The position numbers and the translations under genes are program-made. Of a DNA stretch of 64,000 bases, positions 9,888-19,509 are shown piece after piece; the stretch's first letter is position 1, and every line of letters starts with the position of its first letter. This stretch comes from Prochlorococcus_E sp000760215 (GTDB taxonomy: Bacteria > Cyanobacteriota > Cyanobacteriia > PCC-6307 > Cyanobiaceae): NCBI RefSeq assembly GCF_047303175.1, contig NZ_CP138945.1; one strand, written 5' to 3'. A model generated the notes under the pieces. That model was given only the letters and a program-made list of their open reading frames with translations, did no database searches and was not told the origin of the DNA.

Positions 9888-10805
9888 ATGCATGATTTCC
9901 TACCCTATGCTTGGTTTAAAGGAAAATGTGTCCCATTTAAAGACGCAAAATTATCTATAGCCACTCATGCACTTCATTATGGTACTGGTGCCTTTGGAGG
10001 TATGAGAGCTGTGCCTGATCCAAACAATGAAAACTCGTTCTTACTATTCAGACTTGATAAACATGCAAAAAGACTAAGTCAGAGCGCTAAATTGCTTTTG
10101 ACTGATCTAAGCGAAAGTTTTATAAGCGAAAGCCTAATAACATGGATAAAGACCAATAAACCATCTAAACCTATCTACATTAGACCATTCGTATATACCA
10201 GTGATCTTGGTATAGCACCCCGTTTGCATAATATTGAGACAGATTTTTTTATATATGGATTAGAATTAGGAGATTATTTATCACCTGAAGGTGTAACTTG
10301 TAGGATAAGCAGTTGGAAACGACAGGAGGATGCATCTCTACCCCTTAGAGGCAAAATAAGTGGAGCATACATAACCAGCTCGCTAGCTAAAACCGAAGCG
10401 GTTAAATCGGGTTTCGATGAAGCATTATTATTAAATTCACAAGGCAAGGTTAGTGAGGCTAGTGGAATGAACTTGTTTATTGTTAGGGATGGTAATCTTA
10501 TTACACCCGGGGTTGATCAAGACATTTTAGAAGGAATTACAAGATCAAGTGTTATAGAGATAGCTAGACATTTAAATATAAATTGTATTGAAAGGGCCGT
10601 AGATAAAACTGAACTTTTTATTGCAGATGAAGTATTCCTTACTGGAACAGCCGCAAAGATTACACCTATAAAACAGATAGAATCAACAATCTTAAATAAC
10701 AAAAGGCCTCTAATGAATAAACTTAAGTCGTTTTTATTAGATATTACAGAGAACAAATGTAGTGATTTCAAACATTGGATTACATCTGTTGATCTAAATT
10801 CTTAG
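9888..10805 (+). CDS. ilvE: branched-chain amino acid aminotransferase
   Basis: Class IV PLP aminotransferase that makes Val, Leu and Ile from their 2-oxo acids. The PLP-binding Lys is Lys156 in LRGKISGAY, followed by the family signature EALLLNSQGKVSEASGMNLF. The N-terminal THALHYGTGAFGGMRA segment is typical of IlvE rather than of D-amino acid transaminase. The length is 305 aa. The gene is divergent from cobN across 75 bases and is followed 34 bases later by metH on the same strand. Confidence 0.93.
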   Translation: MHDFLPYAWFKGKCVPFKDAKLSIATHALHYGTGAFGGMRAVPDPNNENSFLLFRLDKHAKRLSQSAKLLLTDLSESFISESLITWIKTNKPSKPIYIRPFVYTSDLGIAPRLHNIETDFFIYGLELGDYLSPEGVTCRISSWKRQEDASLPLRGKISGAYITSSLAKTEAVKSGFDEALLLNSQGKVSEASGMNLFIVRDGNLITPGVDQDILEGITRSSVIEIARHLNINCIERAVDKTELFIADEVFLTGTAAKITPIKQIESTILNNKRPLMNKLKSFLLDITENKCSDFKHWITSVDLNS

Positions 10806-10839
10806 CTTCATCATTTCGAATAGCATAAACTTTTTATTA

Positions 10840-13800
10840 ATGATTAGCTTTAAGGATTATTTTTATTCTGAACAAAGGCCTATCCTAGTATTTGATGGAG
10901 GGATGGGTACAGCTCTTCAAGATTTAAATCTATCTGCTGAAGATTTTGGAGGTGTTAGTATAGAAGGTTGCAATGAGAATCTTGTTAGAACAAAATTCTC
11001 TGCTGTTGAATCTGTACATAGAAGCTATTTAGAAGCTGGATGTGATGTTATTGAAACTAATACTTTCGGTGCTACATCAATCGTACTTGGAGAATATAAT
11101 ATTGATGATCTTACATATGAAATTAATATTAGGGCAGCTAATTTAGCGAGGTCTTTAGCTGATGAATATTCTCAGATATCAAAACCTAGATTTGTAGCAG
11201 GTTCTATTGGCCCAACAACTAAGTTGCCAACATTAGGACATGTCTCTTTTGATGAATTAACTAATAGTTTTCAATTGCAATCAGAGGCACTGATCGAGGG
11301 AAATGTAGACTTAATAGTTATTGAAACATGCCAGGATATATTGCAAGTTAAATCAGCTCTTATAGCAATAAATAGGTCATTTAATAATCTCGGCAAACAG
11401 ATACCAATTATGGTATCTGTAACTATGGAAACAACAGGTACAATGCTTCTCGGAACAGAAATATCAGCTGTGGTAAATATTTTAGAGCCTTTTCCTATTG
11501 ATATCTTAGGTATTAATTGTGCAACTGGACCGCAAGAAATGAAGACTCATATAGAATACCTAAGTAGAAACTCTCCATTTGAAATAAGTTGTATTCCTAA
11601 TGCAGGCTTGCCAGAGAATATTTCTGGTAAAGCACATTATAGATTAACTCCAATAGAATTAAAGATCCAACTCCTTAATTTTGTTAATGATTTCGGTGTG
11701 AGAGTTATAGGTGGATGTTGTGGAACAACACCAGCACATATTAAGCAGTTGGTTAATATAACTGAAGAAATTAGAAAATTTACTCCTAATATTTGTCAAA
11801 AGAATGCAACTCAATCAGGAATATCTTCTTTATATGAAATGACAAATTATCATCAGGATAATTCTTTTTTAATAGTTGGAGAAAGATTAAATGCTAGTGG
11901 TTCGAAAAAAGTCAGGGATTTATTAAATGAAGATAATTGGGATGGATTGATGTCAGTAGCCAAGTCCCAATTAAAAGAACAAGCTCATGTACTTGATGTC
12001 AACGTTGACTATGTAGGAAGAGATGGAATAAAAGACATGCAAGAAATAGTTTCAAGATTGGTAACTAGTATTAATCTTCCTTTGATGCTTGACTCTACCG
12101 ATTATATGAAGATGGAGAGTGGTCTTAAAAAAACCGGAGGAAAATGCATACTTAATTCTACTAATTATGAGGATGGTCAGGAAAGGTTTTTTAAAGTACT
12201 TAAATTATGTAAAACATATGGAGCTGCAGTAGTAATTGGTACAATTGATGAGTCAGGTATGGCTAGGGATTCATTAAAAAAGATTCAAATTGTAGAACGC
12301 TCTTATTCTGATTGCATTAATTATGGTATTAAAGAGAGTGATATATTTTATGATCCTTTAGTATTACCAATTTCAACAGGATTAGAAGAAGATAGGAAGA
12401 ATGCAAAGGAAACAATCGCTTCCATAAAACTTATCACGAAGAAATTACCTAATGTACATATTATACTTGGAATCTCAAATATAAGTTTTGGCTTAAACCC
12501 ATCAGCAAGAATCACATTAAACTCTGTATTTCTTAATGAGTGTATTAAGGCTGGTCTTGATTCTGCAATAATATCTCCCGCTAAGATTCTTCCTTTGCAA
12601 AAGATAAAGGAAGAACATCTAAGGATATGTTTAGATCTAATATATGACAATAGAGGATTTAAAAATGATATATGTACATATGATCCATTAACTGAATTAA
12701 CTAACGTATTTGCTAATATATCTACTAAGAGTCTAAAAGAACGTTCTGAGGAGTTAAGTAAACTTCCTGTTGAAGAACGACTTAAACAGCATATTATAGA
12801 TGGCGAAAAAGTCAATTTAAAGGAGAATCTAGACTTAGCATTAAAAACATATAAGCCTCTTTTTATCATTAATACTTTTTTATTAGATGGTATGAAAGTT
12901 GTTGGCGATTTATTCGGTTCAGGTAAGATGCAATTACCATTTGTATTACAATCAGCCGAAACTATGAAATATGCAGTGTCTATTTTAGAGCCTTATATGG
13001 AGACTTCTGATTCAAATAATTCTTCTAAAGGTAAGTTTCTAATTGCAACTGTTAAAGGAGATGTTCATGATATTGGGAAAAATCTTGTAGATATTATTCT
13101 TACAAATAATGGCTATGATGTAATTAATCTTGGTATTAAACAAGACATATCAGAAATAATAAAAGCATACAAGGCTCATAATCCAGATTGTATAGCAATG
13201 AGTGGTCTTTTAGTAAAGTCAACAGCTTTTATGCTTGAAAATCTAGATTATTTGAATAAAGAAGGAGTAAATATACCAGTTATCCTAGGAGGTGCAGCTT
13301 TAACTCCAAAATTTGTAAACCAAGATTGTAATACTACTTATAAAGGTTATGTGATATATGGGAAAGATGCATTTACAGACTTACGTTTCATGGATAAATA
13401 TATGGAAGCAAAACATAATCATAAATGGGATAATCTAAAAGGATTTTTAGATAGTATTCCAGAAGGTATTAATATGCCAATAAAATCATCTCTTCCCAAG
13501 AATATTTCACAATCCAAAAAAAACACATCCAAAATAGAAATAAGCACCATCAGGTCACCTTATGTAAATATAGAAAGTCCATCTGAACCTCCTTTTTATG
13601 GTACGAAGGTTGTTGATAGTAATAATATAGATTTTAATAAACTATTCTTTTATTTGGACAAAAGAGCTTTGTTTTCTGGACAGTGGCAATTTAAAAGAAC
13701 AAAAAATCAGAATCAAGATCAATATAATGAATTTTTACGTAATGATGCATCCAATATATTAGCGAAATGGAAGGATATAGTAATTGCTGAGGAATTAATA

Positions 13801-14382
13801 AGACCTTCTTTTGTTTACGGATATTTCCCATGTTCGCGTAATGGGAACAAATTAGAAGTGTATGATCCTAGCCTTAAATCTAAAATAGGTGTTTTTGAAT
13901 TTCCCCGACAAAGAGGCTCCAGTAAATATTGTATATCGGATTACTTTCTAGATGCAGAAAATAATAATCCAATTGACTTTATACCAATGCAAGCTGTTAC
14001 AATGGGACAAATTGCATCAGATTATTCAAAAGAATTATATGATAAAAATAAATATACAGACTATTTGTACTTTCATGGATTAACTGTGCAGCTAGCAGAA
14101 GCATTAGCAGAATATTCACATTCAATAATTAGAATAGAATGTGGATATTCTAGTAAAGAGCCTGATAATATAAATGCAATATTAGCCCAAAAGTATCAAG
14201 GTTGTAGATATTCCTTTGGTTATCCAGCATGTCCTAATGTAAGTGATTCAAGTAAGCAGTTAAACTGGCTACATGCCAATCGAATAGGACTTTCTATTGA
14301 CGAGTCAGATCAACTTGTGCCAGAACAATCTACAACAGCAATAATTGCATTACATTCTCAGGCCAAATATTTTAGTGCTTGA
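10840..14382 (+). CDS. metH: cobalamin-dependent methionine synthase
   Basis: MetH transfers the methyl group of 5-methyltetrahydrofolate to homocysteine through a cobamide cofactor. Four modules are visible over 1180 aa. The homocysteine domain has zinc ligands Cys227 (GINCATG) and Cys293-Cys294 (GGCCGT). The folate/pterin domain (about 345-600) contains VGERLNASGSKK. The B12 module has DVHDIG, with the lower-ligand His743, at about 640-880. The AdoMet reactivation domain is C-terminal. All key residues are intact. No cobalamin-independent MetE was seen in this window, and the presence of cobN and cobU nearby fits self-made cofactor. Confidence 0.97.
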   Translation: MISFKDYFYSEQRPILVFDGGMGTALQDLNLSAEDFGGVSIEGCNENLVRTKFSAVESVHRSYLEAGCDVIETNTFGATSIVLGEYNIDDLTYEINIRAANLARSLADEYSQISKPRFVAGSIGPTTKLPTLGHVSFDELTNSFQLQSEALIEGNVDLIVIETCQDILQVKSALIAINRSFNNLGKQIPIMVSVTMETTGTMLLGTEISAVVNILEPFPIDILGINCATGPQEMKTHIEYLSRNSPFEISCIPNAGLPENISGKAHYRLTPIELKIQLLNFVNDFGVRVIGGCCGTTPAHIKQLVNITEEIRKFTPNICQKNATQSGISSLYEMTNYHQDNSFLIVGERLNASGSKKVRDLLNEDNWDGLMSVAKSQLKEQAHVLDVNVDYVGRDGIKDMQEIVSRLVTSINLPLMLDSTDYMKMESGLKKTGGKCILNSTNYEDGQERFFKVLKLCKTYGAAVVIGTIDESGMARDSLKKIQIVERSYSDCINYGIKESDIFYDPLVLPISTGLEEDRKNAKETIASIKLITKKLPNVHIILGISNISFGLNPSARITLNSVFLNECIKAGLDSAIISPAKILPLQKIKEEHLRICLDLIYDNRGFKNDICTYDPLTELTNVFANISTKSLKERSEELSKLPVEERLKQHIIDGEKVNLKENLDLALKTYKPLFIINTFLLDGMKVVGDLFGSGKMQLPFVLQSAETMKYAVSILEPYMETSDSNNSSKGKFLIATVKGDVHDIGKNLVDIILTNNGYDVINLGIKQDISEIIKAYKAHNPDCIAMSGLLVKSTAFMLENLDYLNKEGVNIPVILGGAALTPKFVNQDCNTTYKGYVIYGKDAFTDLRFMDKYMEAKHNHKWDNLKGFLDSIPEGINMPIKSSLPKNISQSKKNTSKIEISTIRSPYVNIESPSEPPFYGTKVVDSNNIDFNKLFFYLDKRALFSGQWQFKRTKNQNQDQYNEFLRNDASNILAKWKDIVIAEELIRPSFVYGYFPCSRNGNKLEVYDPSLKSKIGVFEFPRQRGSSKYCISDYFLDAENNNPIDFIPMQAVTMGQIASDYSKELYDKNKYTDYLYFHGLTVQLAEALAEYSHSIIRIECGYSSKEPDNINAILAQKYQGCRYSFGYPACPNVSDSSKQLNWLHANRIGLSIDESDQLVPEQSTTAIIALHSQAKYFSA

Positions 14383-14384
14383 TT

Positions 14385-14621
14385 TCAATTAGAAGTTTTA
14401 GATTCCAATTCCATTCTTTCAATTATTTCGTCTTGCAAGAAGTTCATCTCTACTGTGTCACTGAGGTCAAAACCTTCTCCAGCTGCATTTTGAATTAATT
14501 CCTGATAATAGGACTCTCCTTCACCATTAGCAAGAAATTCCATTGCAGATTTTTCTCCACTTTCTTGAAACGCTTGGCACAACATTTGAAATGCCGTGTC
14601 TTCAGAAAACTCCCAATCCAT
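14385..14621 (-). CDS. small acidic protein of unknown function
   Basis: A 78-residue ORF, convergent with metH (2 bases between stops). It is very acidic, with about 19 Asp/Glu against 3 Lys/Arg, contains no membrane segment and is predicted helical. The start ATG is at 14619-14621. It resembles nothing I can name, and its size and base composition are like real small cyanobacterial genes rather than a shadow ORF. Function unknown. Confidence 0.65.
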   Translation of the reverse strand: MDWEFSEDTAFQMLCQAFQESGEKSAMEFLANGEGESYYQELIQNAAGEGFDLSDTVEMNFLQDEIIERMELESKTSN

Positions 14622-15152
14622 TTAGGGGATATTACTGATTAATTTTTAAGCCTTCACCCCCCTATTGCGTCAAGTCATTTTACGGATAATTACTTATTAG
14701 AAGTCTATTCAAAGAAGTCAAATAGATTTCATTTCTTTGAAATACATTGATAATAGGGGGATATGAGAAGCAATAATAGAAATCTATAATATTTATATGT
14801 AACATATTTAATATCAGTTGTCATCATCACCTCCAGTAAAATTGTCAAATATCTACTCTAAGGAGAGCAAATAGTTTACTTTTTACCTTTAATGCTTAAA
14901 TTGGTAATACAGCTGTTTTGTTGCAATTAGGTTCTAAGATCAAGAATTCTATTGAAATTTTCTATAACTTATGTTTTTCCTTATTTGTTAGAGTATCTAA
15001 AAGAAACAAAATTAGAATAAAATATGCCTTTCCCTTAAAATTTAACTGCAAGTATATAGAATTTTAATAATTTATGTGATATTGAGATGTTTTAATTCTA
15101 TAGTATCAACATACTAATAATAGTAATATAATTATTTGAGCTTTTAATTGTT
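14622..15152. other. 531-base gene-free region with long inverted repeat
   Basis: No convincing ORF is present. The left part holds a long-range inverted repeat: CCCCCTATT (14658-14666) is complementary to AATAGGGGG (14752-14760), enclosing a shorter hairpin formed by TCTATT (14704-14709) and AATAGA (14721-14726). This could be an RNA of roughly 100 bases or a DNA structure. The rest (14770-15152) is AT-rich with no feature I can support. It probably carries the promoters for the divergent genes on either side. Confidence 0.4.
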
Positions 15153-15995
15153 ATGTATTTACGTAAAGAGCTCTATTGGAAAAAGGCCTTATCAGTTTCG
15201 CAATTGGCTTTAACTAATTCGCATTTAAGGCCTATTACAACAGATCTTTCATATGTAGATATAGGTAATCAAATAAATTTTGAAGTAAGAAGTATATCAA
15301 CAACAAATTTTAAGTTTAATAAAGTCTATGGTCCTACAATCAATCCTTTTCTACCGTGGGATAATAATTTAGAAATTGCAAATATAGGTTCAAAACATGT
15401 GTTGATTCTGAATAAGTATCCTGTTCAAGTCGGGCATATGCTATTGATTACTAATACATGGAGACCTCAGAATGGATGGTTAGATGAAAGTGATTGGAGA
15501 GCTTTTAATCATGTAGATAGAGACACTACGGGCTTATGGTTTTTTAATAGTTGTAGGGAGGCAGGTGCTAGTCAAGGACATAGACATATTCAGTTACTTA
15601 GACGTCATAACTCAGATAGGATATGTCCATTACAAGATTGGTATAGTAATTCATCTGGACTAGTACTATCTTCAAGCAAAAAAATTATTAATAATATATG
15701 GGTAGAGAACATAAGTGATATTGAAAACAACCCTTCTGAATTATATAAGCGCTATTTATATCTATCTTCTAAGGCATCTCTAGGTTCACCCACGTGTAAT
15801 TTAAAACCAAATTTTCCTTATAACCTATTAATAAGTTCTAATTGGATTGTTCTTATTAAAAGAAGTAAAGAGTACTCAAGAGGATTTAGTCTGAATGCAT
15901 TAGCTTTTGCTGGCTATCTATTATCTAAAAATAAATTAGAAGATAATTGGTTACTCCAAAATAGCCCTATTAAGTTATTAGAGGATGTGATTTAA
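15153..15995 (+). CDS. Ap4A phosphorylase / ATP adenylyltransferase
   Basis: A HIT-superfamily enzyme of the Ap4A phosphorylase (APA1/2) type, which splits diadenosine tetraphosphate with phosphate to ATP and ADP. The catalytic segment GASQGHRHIQ is present, with the histidines at residues 143 and 145. The preceding VQVGHMLLITN block is the family beta-sheet region. The length of 280 aa agrees with cyanobacterial members. The ATG at 15153 is used; the upstream region is long and AT-rich. Confidence 0.85.
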   Translation: MYLRKELYWKKALSVSQLALTNSHLRPITTDLSYVDIGNQINFEVRSISTTNFKFNKVYGPTINPFLPWDNNLEIANIGSKHVLILNKYPVQVGHMLLITNTWRPQNGWLDESDWRAFNHVDRDTTGLWFFNSCREAGASQGHRHIQLLRRHNSDRICPLQDWYSNSSGLVLSSSKKIINNIWVENISDIENNPSELYKRYLYLSSKASLGSPTCNLKPNFPYNLLISSNWIVLIKRSKEYSRGFSLNALAFAGYLLSKNKLEDNWLLQNSPIKLLEDVI

Positions 15996-16016
15996 TAACT
16001 TGAATAAGTATTAATT

Positions 16017-16199
16017 CTAAGCTAACTCTTGGTCCCTGTTAATTTGTTCTTCTAGTTTAGATATTGATGCATTTATCGCAACAATCCTTCTTTCTAAGGA
16101 ATCTCTATACATTGATAGCAGTTCTAATTTTCTGTGATAAAAATTCTGCCTTCGCTTTTGAGCAGTACTGTTTGATGAACAGATGTCAGCTATAATCAT
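16017..16199 (-). CDS. small coiled-coil protein, unknown function
   Basis: A 60-residue ORF. From about residue 20 on, it forms a heptad-like pattern (ELLSMYRDSLERRIVAINA then SISKLEEQINRD), so a short coiled coil is likely. It lies convergent to the Ap4A phosphorylase gene with 21 bases between ends. I recall similar small RDSLERR-containing proteins in marine picocyanobacteria, but no function. The start ATG is at 16197-16199. Confidence 0.6.
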   Translation of the reverse strand: MIIADICSSNSTAQKRRQNFYHRKLELLSMYRDSLERRIVAINASISKLEEQINRDQELA

Positions 16200-16380
16200 A
16201 ATTAAGATTTTCTTTTATTTTATACTTATGCTCAATCTATTGTGGATTTAGTCATGTATTCATAATATTTTCCTTTAAAAGCTAGTTATTATGATTGCAT
16301 TTAAATATAACTCTTTCAGTATGTAAAGGGAATCTAGTGAAGTAGTTTTAATCAAATTACCGATTTAATCTTATTCAAGC

Positions 16381-17460
16381 TTGATACAGTCTGTGCCAAA
16401 TACTACTAATGATGGTTCAAAGCGAATAACTATAGATCTACCTGTTGATTTGATAGATCGTTTTGATGAATTAAAAAAAGAATGGGGTTTAAGAGCAAGG
16501 GGACCTGTTCTAGAGAGATTGCTTGAAACTATTTTTAGTGATGACAATACAGATAAGGATCTATACGAAGACCCAACAATCTCTACAGACACTAAGCAAT
16601 TAGATATAATTGATTCAGTAAACGTGCCTTCAGATAAATATTTAGTTGATAAAGCTATTGTACTTATAAATTCAGACAAGATAGAGAAAATTAATTCTGA
16701 CTTACCTTCAATTAACGAGAGCAACCAATTTGACTCATTAACTAAAGGAATAGAAAGTAAAACATCTAAGTCTGTAGGAATAGACTTGCCTGGGTTTGTA
16801 AGAAATAAGGCAGAGAAACTGAAAAAAAGCCTAGGGAAAGGGCCAAAAGTCGACTTTAATTACGATCCAATTGTTCATAGTGTAGATAAGAAATGTCTTA
16901 TAGAATGTTTAAAAGAAGCAAGGTCTCATTGGATATCACTATATGGAAATGAGCCTAAAAATGATGTTGTAGAGGCAGCAATGATTTGGTTGGCACGTGA
17001 CATATGGCCTTACCTTGACGATTCTGATTCACTCCCTTTTACATGGTCAGCAGCGTCTCAGCTTATGCTTAAGCTATGTCACACATGGGATAAGGGTTCA
17101 CCATCATTTGAAAGAATAATTGTAATCGCAGGCGTTTTAGAAGATCCTTTTGCAACTGATAGTCTTAAAAAGAGAATACCAACTCTTACCAGGAGATTTG
17201 TTAATAGTTTTAAAAGAAGAAGAAATGTAACCTCGTTTCAAACTCTTGAATCAACTATGACTATCCATGGTGCACTTCGACTATTGAATTTGCCTATAAC
17301 TGCAGGAGAATCAGTTTCTTTATCAACAGTAAGAGATGCATATAAGGCTATGGCTATTGCTAACCATCCAGATTCTGGTGGCTCTACAGATAAGATGAGA
17401 AAAATAAATGAAGCATATCAATTACTAAAGGATTTATACAAGAAGAAGGAGTCTCAGTAG
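16381..17460 (+). CDS. protein with RHH-like N-terminus and C-terminal J domain
   Basis: The 359-residue protein has an N-terminal segment (about 13-45) resembling a ribbon-helix-helix motif, RITIDLPVDLIDRFDELKKE, which suggests DNA binding or dimerisation. A long acidic, low-complexity linker follows, then a globular middle with a LARDIWPYL helix. The C-terminal J domain (about 290-355) carries the HPD triad at 329-331, which is what stimulates Hsp70/DnaK ATPase in J proteins. A stop codon lies 12 bases upstream in frame, so the start is TTG 16381 or GTG 16393. A perfect 10-base stem-loop follows the stop. The exact role is unknown. Confidence 0.8.
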   Translation: MIQSVPNTTNDGSKRITIDLPVDLIDRFDELKKEWGLRARGPVLERLLETIFSDDNTDKDLYEDPTISTDTKQLDIIDSVNVPSDKYLVDKAIVLINSDKIEKINSDLPSINESNQFDSLTKGIESKTSKSVGIDLPGFVRNKAEKLKKSLGKGPKVDFNYDPIVHSVDKKCLIECLKEARSHWISLYGNEPKNDVVEAAMIWLARDIWPYLDDSDSLPFTWSAASQLMLKLCHTWDKGSPSFERIIVIAGVLEDPFATDSLKKRIPTLTRRFVNSFKRRRNVTSFQTLESTMTIHGALRLLNLPITAGESVSLSTVRDAYKAMAIANHPDSGGSTDKMRKINEAYQLLKDLYKKKESQ

Positions 17461-17476
17461 TCTAGTATTGGATTCA

Positions 17477-17503
17477 ATAATAGTCCCAATATAGGACTAT
17501 TAT
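17477..17503 (+). repeat. perfect 10-bp stem-loop after the J-domain gene
   Basis: ATAATAGTCC (17477-17486) and GGACTATTAT (17494-17503) are exact reverse complements with a 7-base loop, starting 17 bases after the J-domain protein stop. No T-run follows, so it is not a classical intrinsic terminator on the plus strand. It could protect a 3' end or act as a weak terminator. Confidence 0.6.
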
Positions 17504-17543
17504 GAGATCATTGTCGCATAGAGATAGTTCTAGTTTGTCTAAT

Positions 17544-18103
17544 GCTAGACTCGTGCTAGGTCTATTCTTAAGTCTATTGTGAGATTAATGGTAACAAATA
17601 AAATTGCTCTTTAAATATGTAGAGCCAAGGTATTCATAGGTTAAGAATAATTTTAATTGGAAAAGGCTATTAAGTTTAATAATCCTAGAAATACGTACTA
17701 GCTATGTCCAAGCAATACTGCCCCTTCGAAAACCATTGCAATTAAAGGGGTTAAGCGCTTGCGTAACTGCTTTAAAGACAGTTACGCAAGATTTCGTTCC
17801 AACAAGGCTCCCTTTATCCGTTGTAGTTGCCTCCTTCACATGCTAATTGTGAAAATCTTCTCAGCAAAGCATTAAATTGATTATCATGAATCTCATGTAG
17901 GACTCTCATATAGACTCACACTAAGACTTATCTGAGAATAATTGTAACTGCATGATGTGTTCTTTTTAGATTTAATTAGTTGCTCCCTTCGCAAGCTAAT
18001 CGGGTAAAATCTTTAGGAGACGAATAATGCATCTCTTGTCATGCATCTCACATGGGACTGCTATATAGACTTATTCTAGGACTTAGCTGAGAATCATGGT
18101 AAC
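17544..18103. repeat. three degenerate 52-base repeats before rlmD
   Basis: Three units of equal length (52 bases) occur at 17544-17595, 17897-17948 and 18052-18103. Each has GACT about four bases in, a GAGA core and the ending GTAAC. The last two are about three-quarters identical and belong to a longer imperfect duplication of about 125 bases (17826-17948 and 17979-18103), both beginning GTTGC and sharing GCTAAT and AAAATCTT. No ORF spans the units. The region may be non-coding RNA copies or a repeated leader element. Confidence 0.6.
17721..17790. repeat. pair of adjacent hairpins, second with 12-bp perfect stem
   Basis: CCCCTT (17721-17726) pairs with AAGGGG (17745-17750). Seven bases later CTTGCGTAACTG (17758-17769) pairs without mismatch with CAGTTACGCAAG (17779-17790) around a 9-base loop. 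The second stem is unusually GC-rich for this genome. A further hairpin, GCTCT/AGAGC, lies at 17606-17625. No T-run follows either. The cluster lies between the first and second 52-base repeats in a 675-base region without genes. Confidence 0.6.
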
Positions 18104-18135
18104 AATCTTTGCCTGTTCTTCTTGAATTTATTTAT

Positions 18136-19509
18136 ATGATTAAAACATCGATAGAAAAATCAGATCTTCTAATCGTTAAGTGCGTTGATATTGATCAATC
18201 TGGTTATGGTGTTTGTACTTTCAATGCACAGGTTATTATTGTCCCTGGTTTAACTGTTGGAGATGAAGCTTTAGTTAGAAGCGAATATATATTAAGAGGG
18301 ACATGGTACGGAAGTATAAAATCTATTAGAACATTATCTGCTCACAGAGTAAAACCTGCCTGTTATGTATTTGACCAATGTGGAGGATGCACTCTTCAGC
18401 ACACACTATATACTCAGCAAAATTTATTAAAACAGAAGATATTGAATGATTCACTTATGAGGATTGCTAACATTAAAGATTTTCCTATTACTTCACACCT
18501 GAATCCTACTAATTATTATAACTACAGGAACAAAGCAATTATTCCAACTGAAGTCCAATCAGATGGATCATTTATAATTGGATATTATAAAAGAGGTTCT
18601 CATACTATTGTCGATATAAATTCCTGTCCTATATTGACAGATCAGATGAATGAGATTTATAAAATAATACAGAATTCTTTTGCTAATAATAAATTCCTAT
18701 TTGTTCCCCAAAACAGTCCACTTAGATCTATAACACATATTTATATTAGACATTCTATAAGAACTAACGAGATTTTAATTGCATTTATATCTAAAAGATC
18801 TATTTCTTATTACTTATCATCATTTGCCAATTATTTTAAACAACAAGAATATAATATAGTTGGATTTGTTAATAATATACAGCCTCAAGATACAAATACT
18901 ATATTAGGAACTAGATCCGAGATCATATATGGAAGGAATTATATAAACGAAAGGTTTTGTAACTTGTATTTTAAGATTGGTATAAGGTCTTTTTTTCAAA
19001 TTAATATAATTGAAGCAGAGAAGGCAGTAAATCTCATTTTAGATCATGTTACCAAGACATATAAGTGTAAACGTATAATAGATGCATATTCTGGGATCGG
19101 TACTATATCATTACCATTAGCCAAGACAGGATTAGATATTATAGGAGTTGAAATTAATAGTGAAGCATATAAACTTTCATTAGAGAATATAATTGCCAAT
19201 TCAATTAAAAATGTAAATTATATTCTTGGTGATGTAAGCAAATCCCTTTCTAATATTTTACAAAGTAGTGATTACTTGATAGTAGATCCACCAAGAAAAG
19301 GCCTTGATAAATCTATTATAGATTTAATTCTAAACAAACAACCTCAAAATATAGCCTACTTGAGTTGTAATCCCTCAACTTTAGGTAGAGACCTTTCCTT
19401 ATTATTAAAAGGAGATTTATACAAAATCAATAATATTTATTCTTTTGACTTCTTTCCTCAAACAATGCATTTAGAAAGTTTGGTTTTTCTTACAATATCA
19501 TCTTCTTAA
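18136..19509 (+). CDS. rlmD: 23S rRNA (uracil-5)-methyltransferase, RlmD/RumA type
   Basis: SAM-dependent RNA m5U methyltransferase. An N-terminal TRAM/OB domain is followed by an iron-sulfur cysteine set (Cys76, Cys82, Cys85 in ACYVFDQCGGC, plus the Cys in INSCP). The Rossmann domain has DAYSGIGTISL, DPPRKG and the nucleophile Cys411 in LSCNPSTLGRDL. RlmD, RlmC and TrmA paralogues are hard to separate by eye; the FeS cluster favours RlmD/RlmC. I place the start at ATG 18136; an upstream TTG at 18109 would add nine residues overlapping the repeat region. The 3' end overlaps convergent pheT by 12 bases. Confidence 0.85.
   Translation: MIKTSIEKSDLLIVKCVDIDQSGYGVCTFNAQVIIVPGLTVGDEALVRSEYILRGTWYGSIKSIRTLSAHRVKPACYVFDQCGGCTLQHTLYTQQNLLKQKILNDSLMRIANIKDFPITSHLNPTNYYNYRNKAIIPTEVQSDGSFIIGYYKRGSHTIVDINSCPILTDQMNEIYKIIQNSFANNKFLFVPQNSPLRSITHIYIRHSIRTNEILIAFISKRSISYYLSSFANYFKQQEYNIVGFVNNIQPQDTNTILGTRSEIIYGRNYINERFCNLYFKIGIRSFFQINIIEAEKAVNLILDHVTKTYKCKRIIDAYSGIGTISLPLAKTGLDIIGVEINSEAYKLSLENIIANSIKNVNYILGDVSKSLSNILQSSDYLIVDPPRKGLDKSIIDLILNKQPQNIAYLSCNPSTLGRDLSLLLKGDLYKINNIYSFDFFPQTMHLESLVFLTISSS

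Noticed and set aside
12348..12869. 173-codon open frame antisense to metH
   Set aside because: It lies wholly inside a highly conserved enzyme gene and is explained by codon bias of the opposite strand; no motif in its translation.
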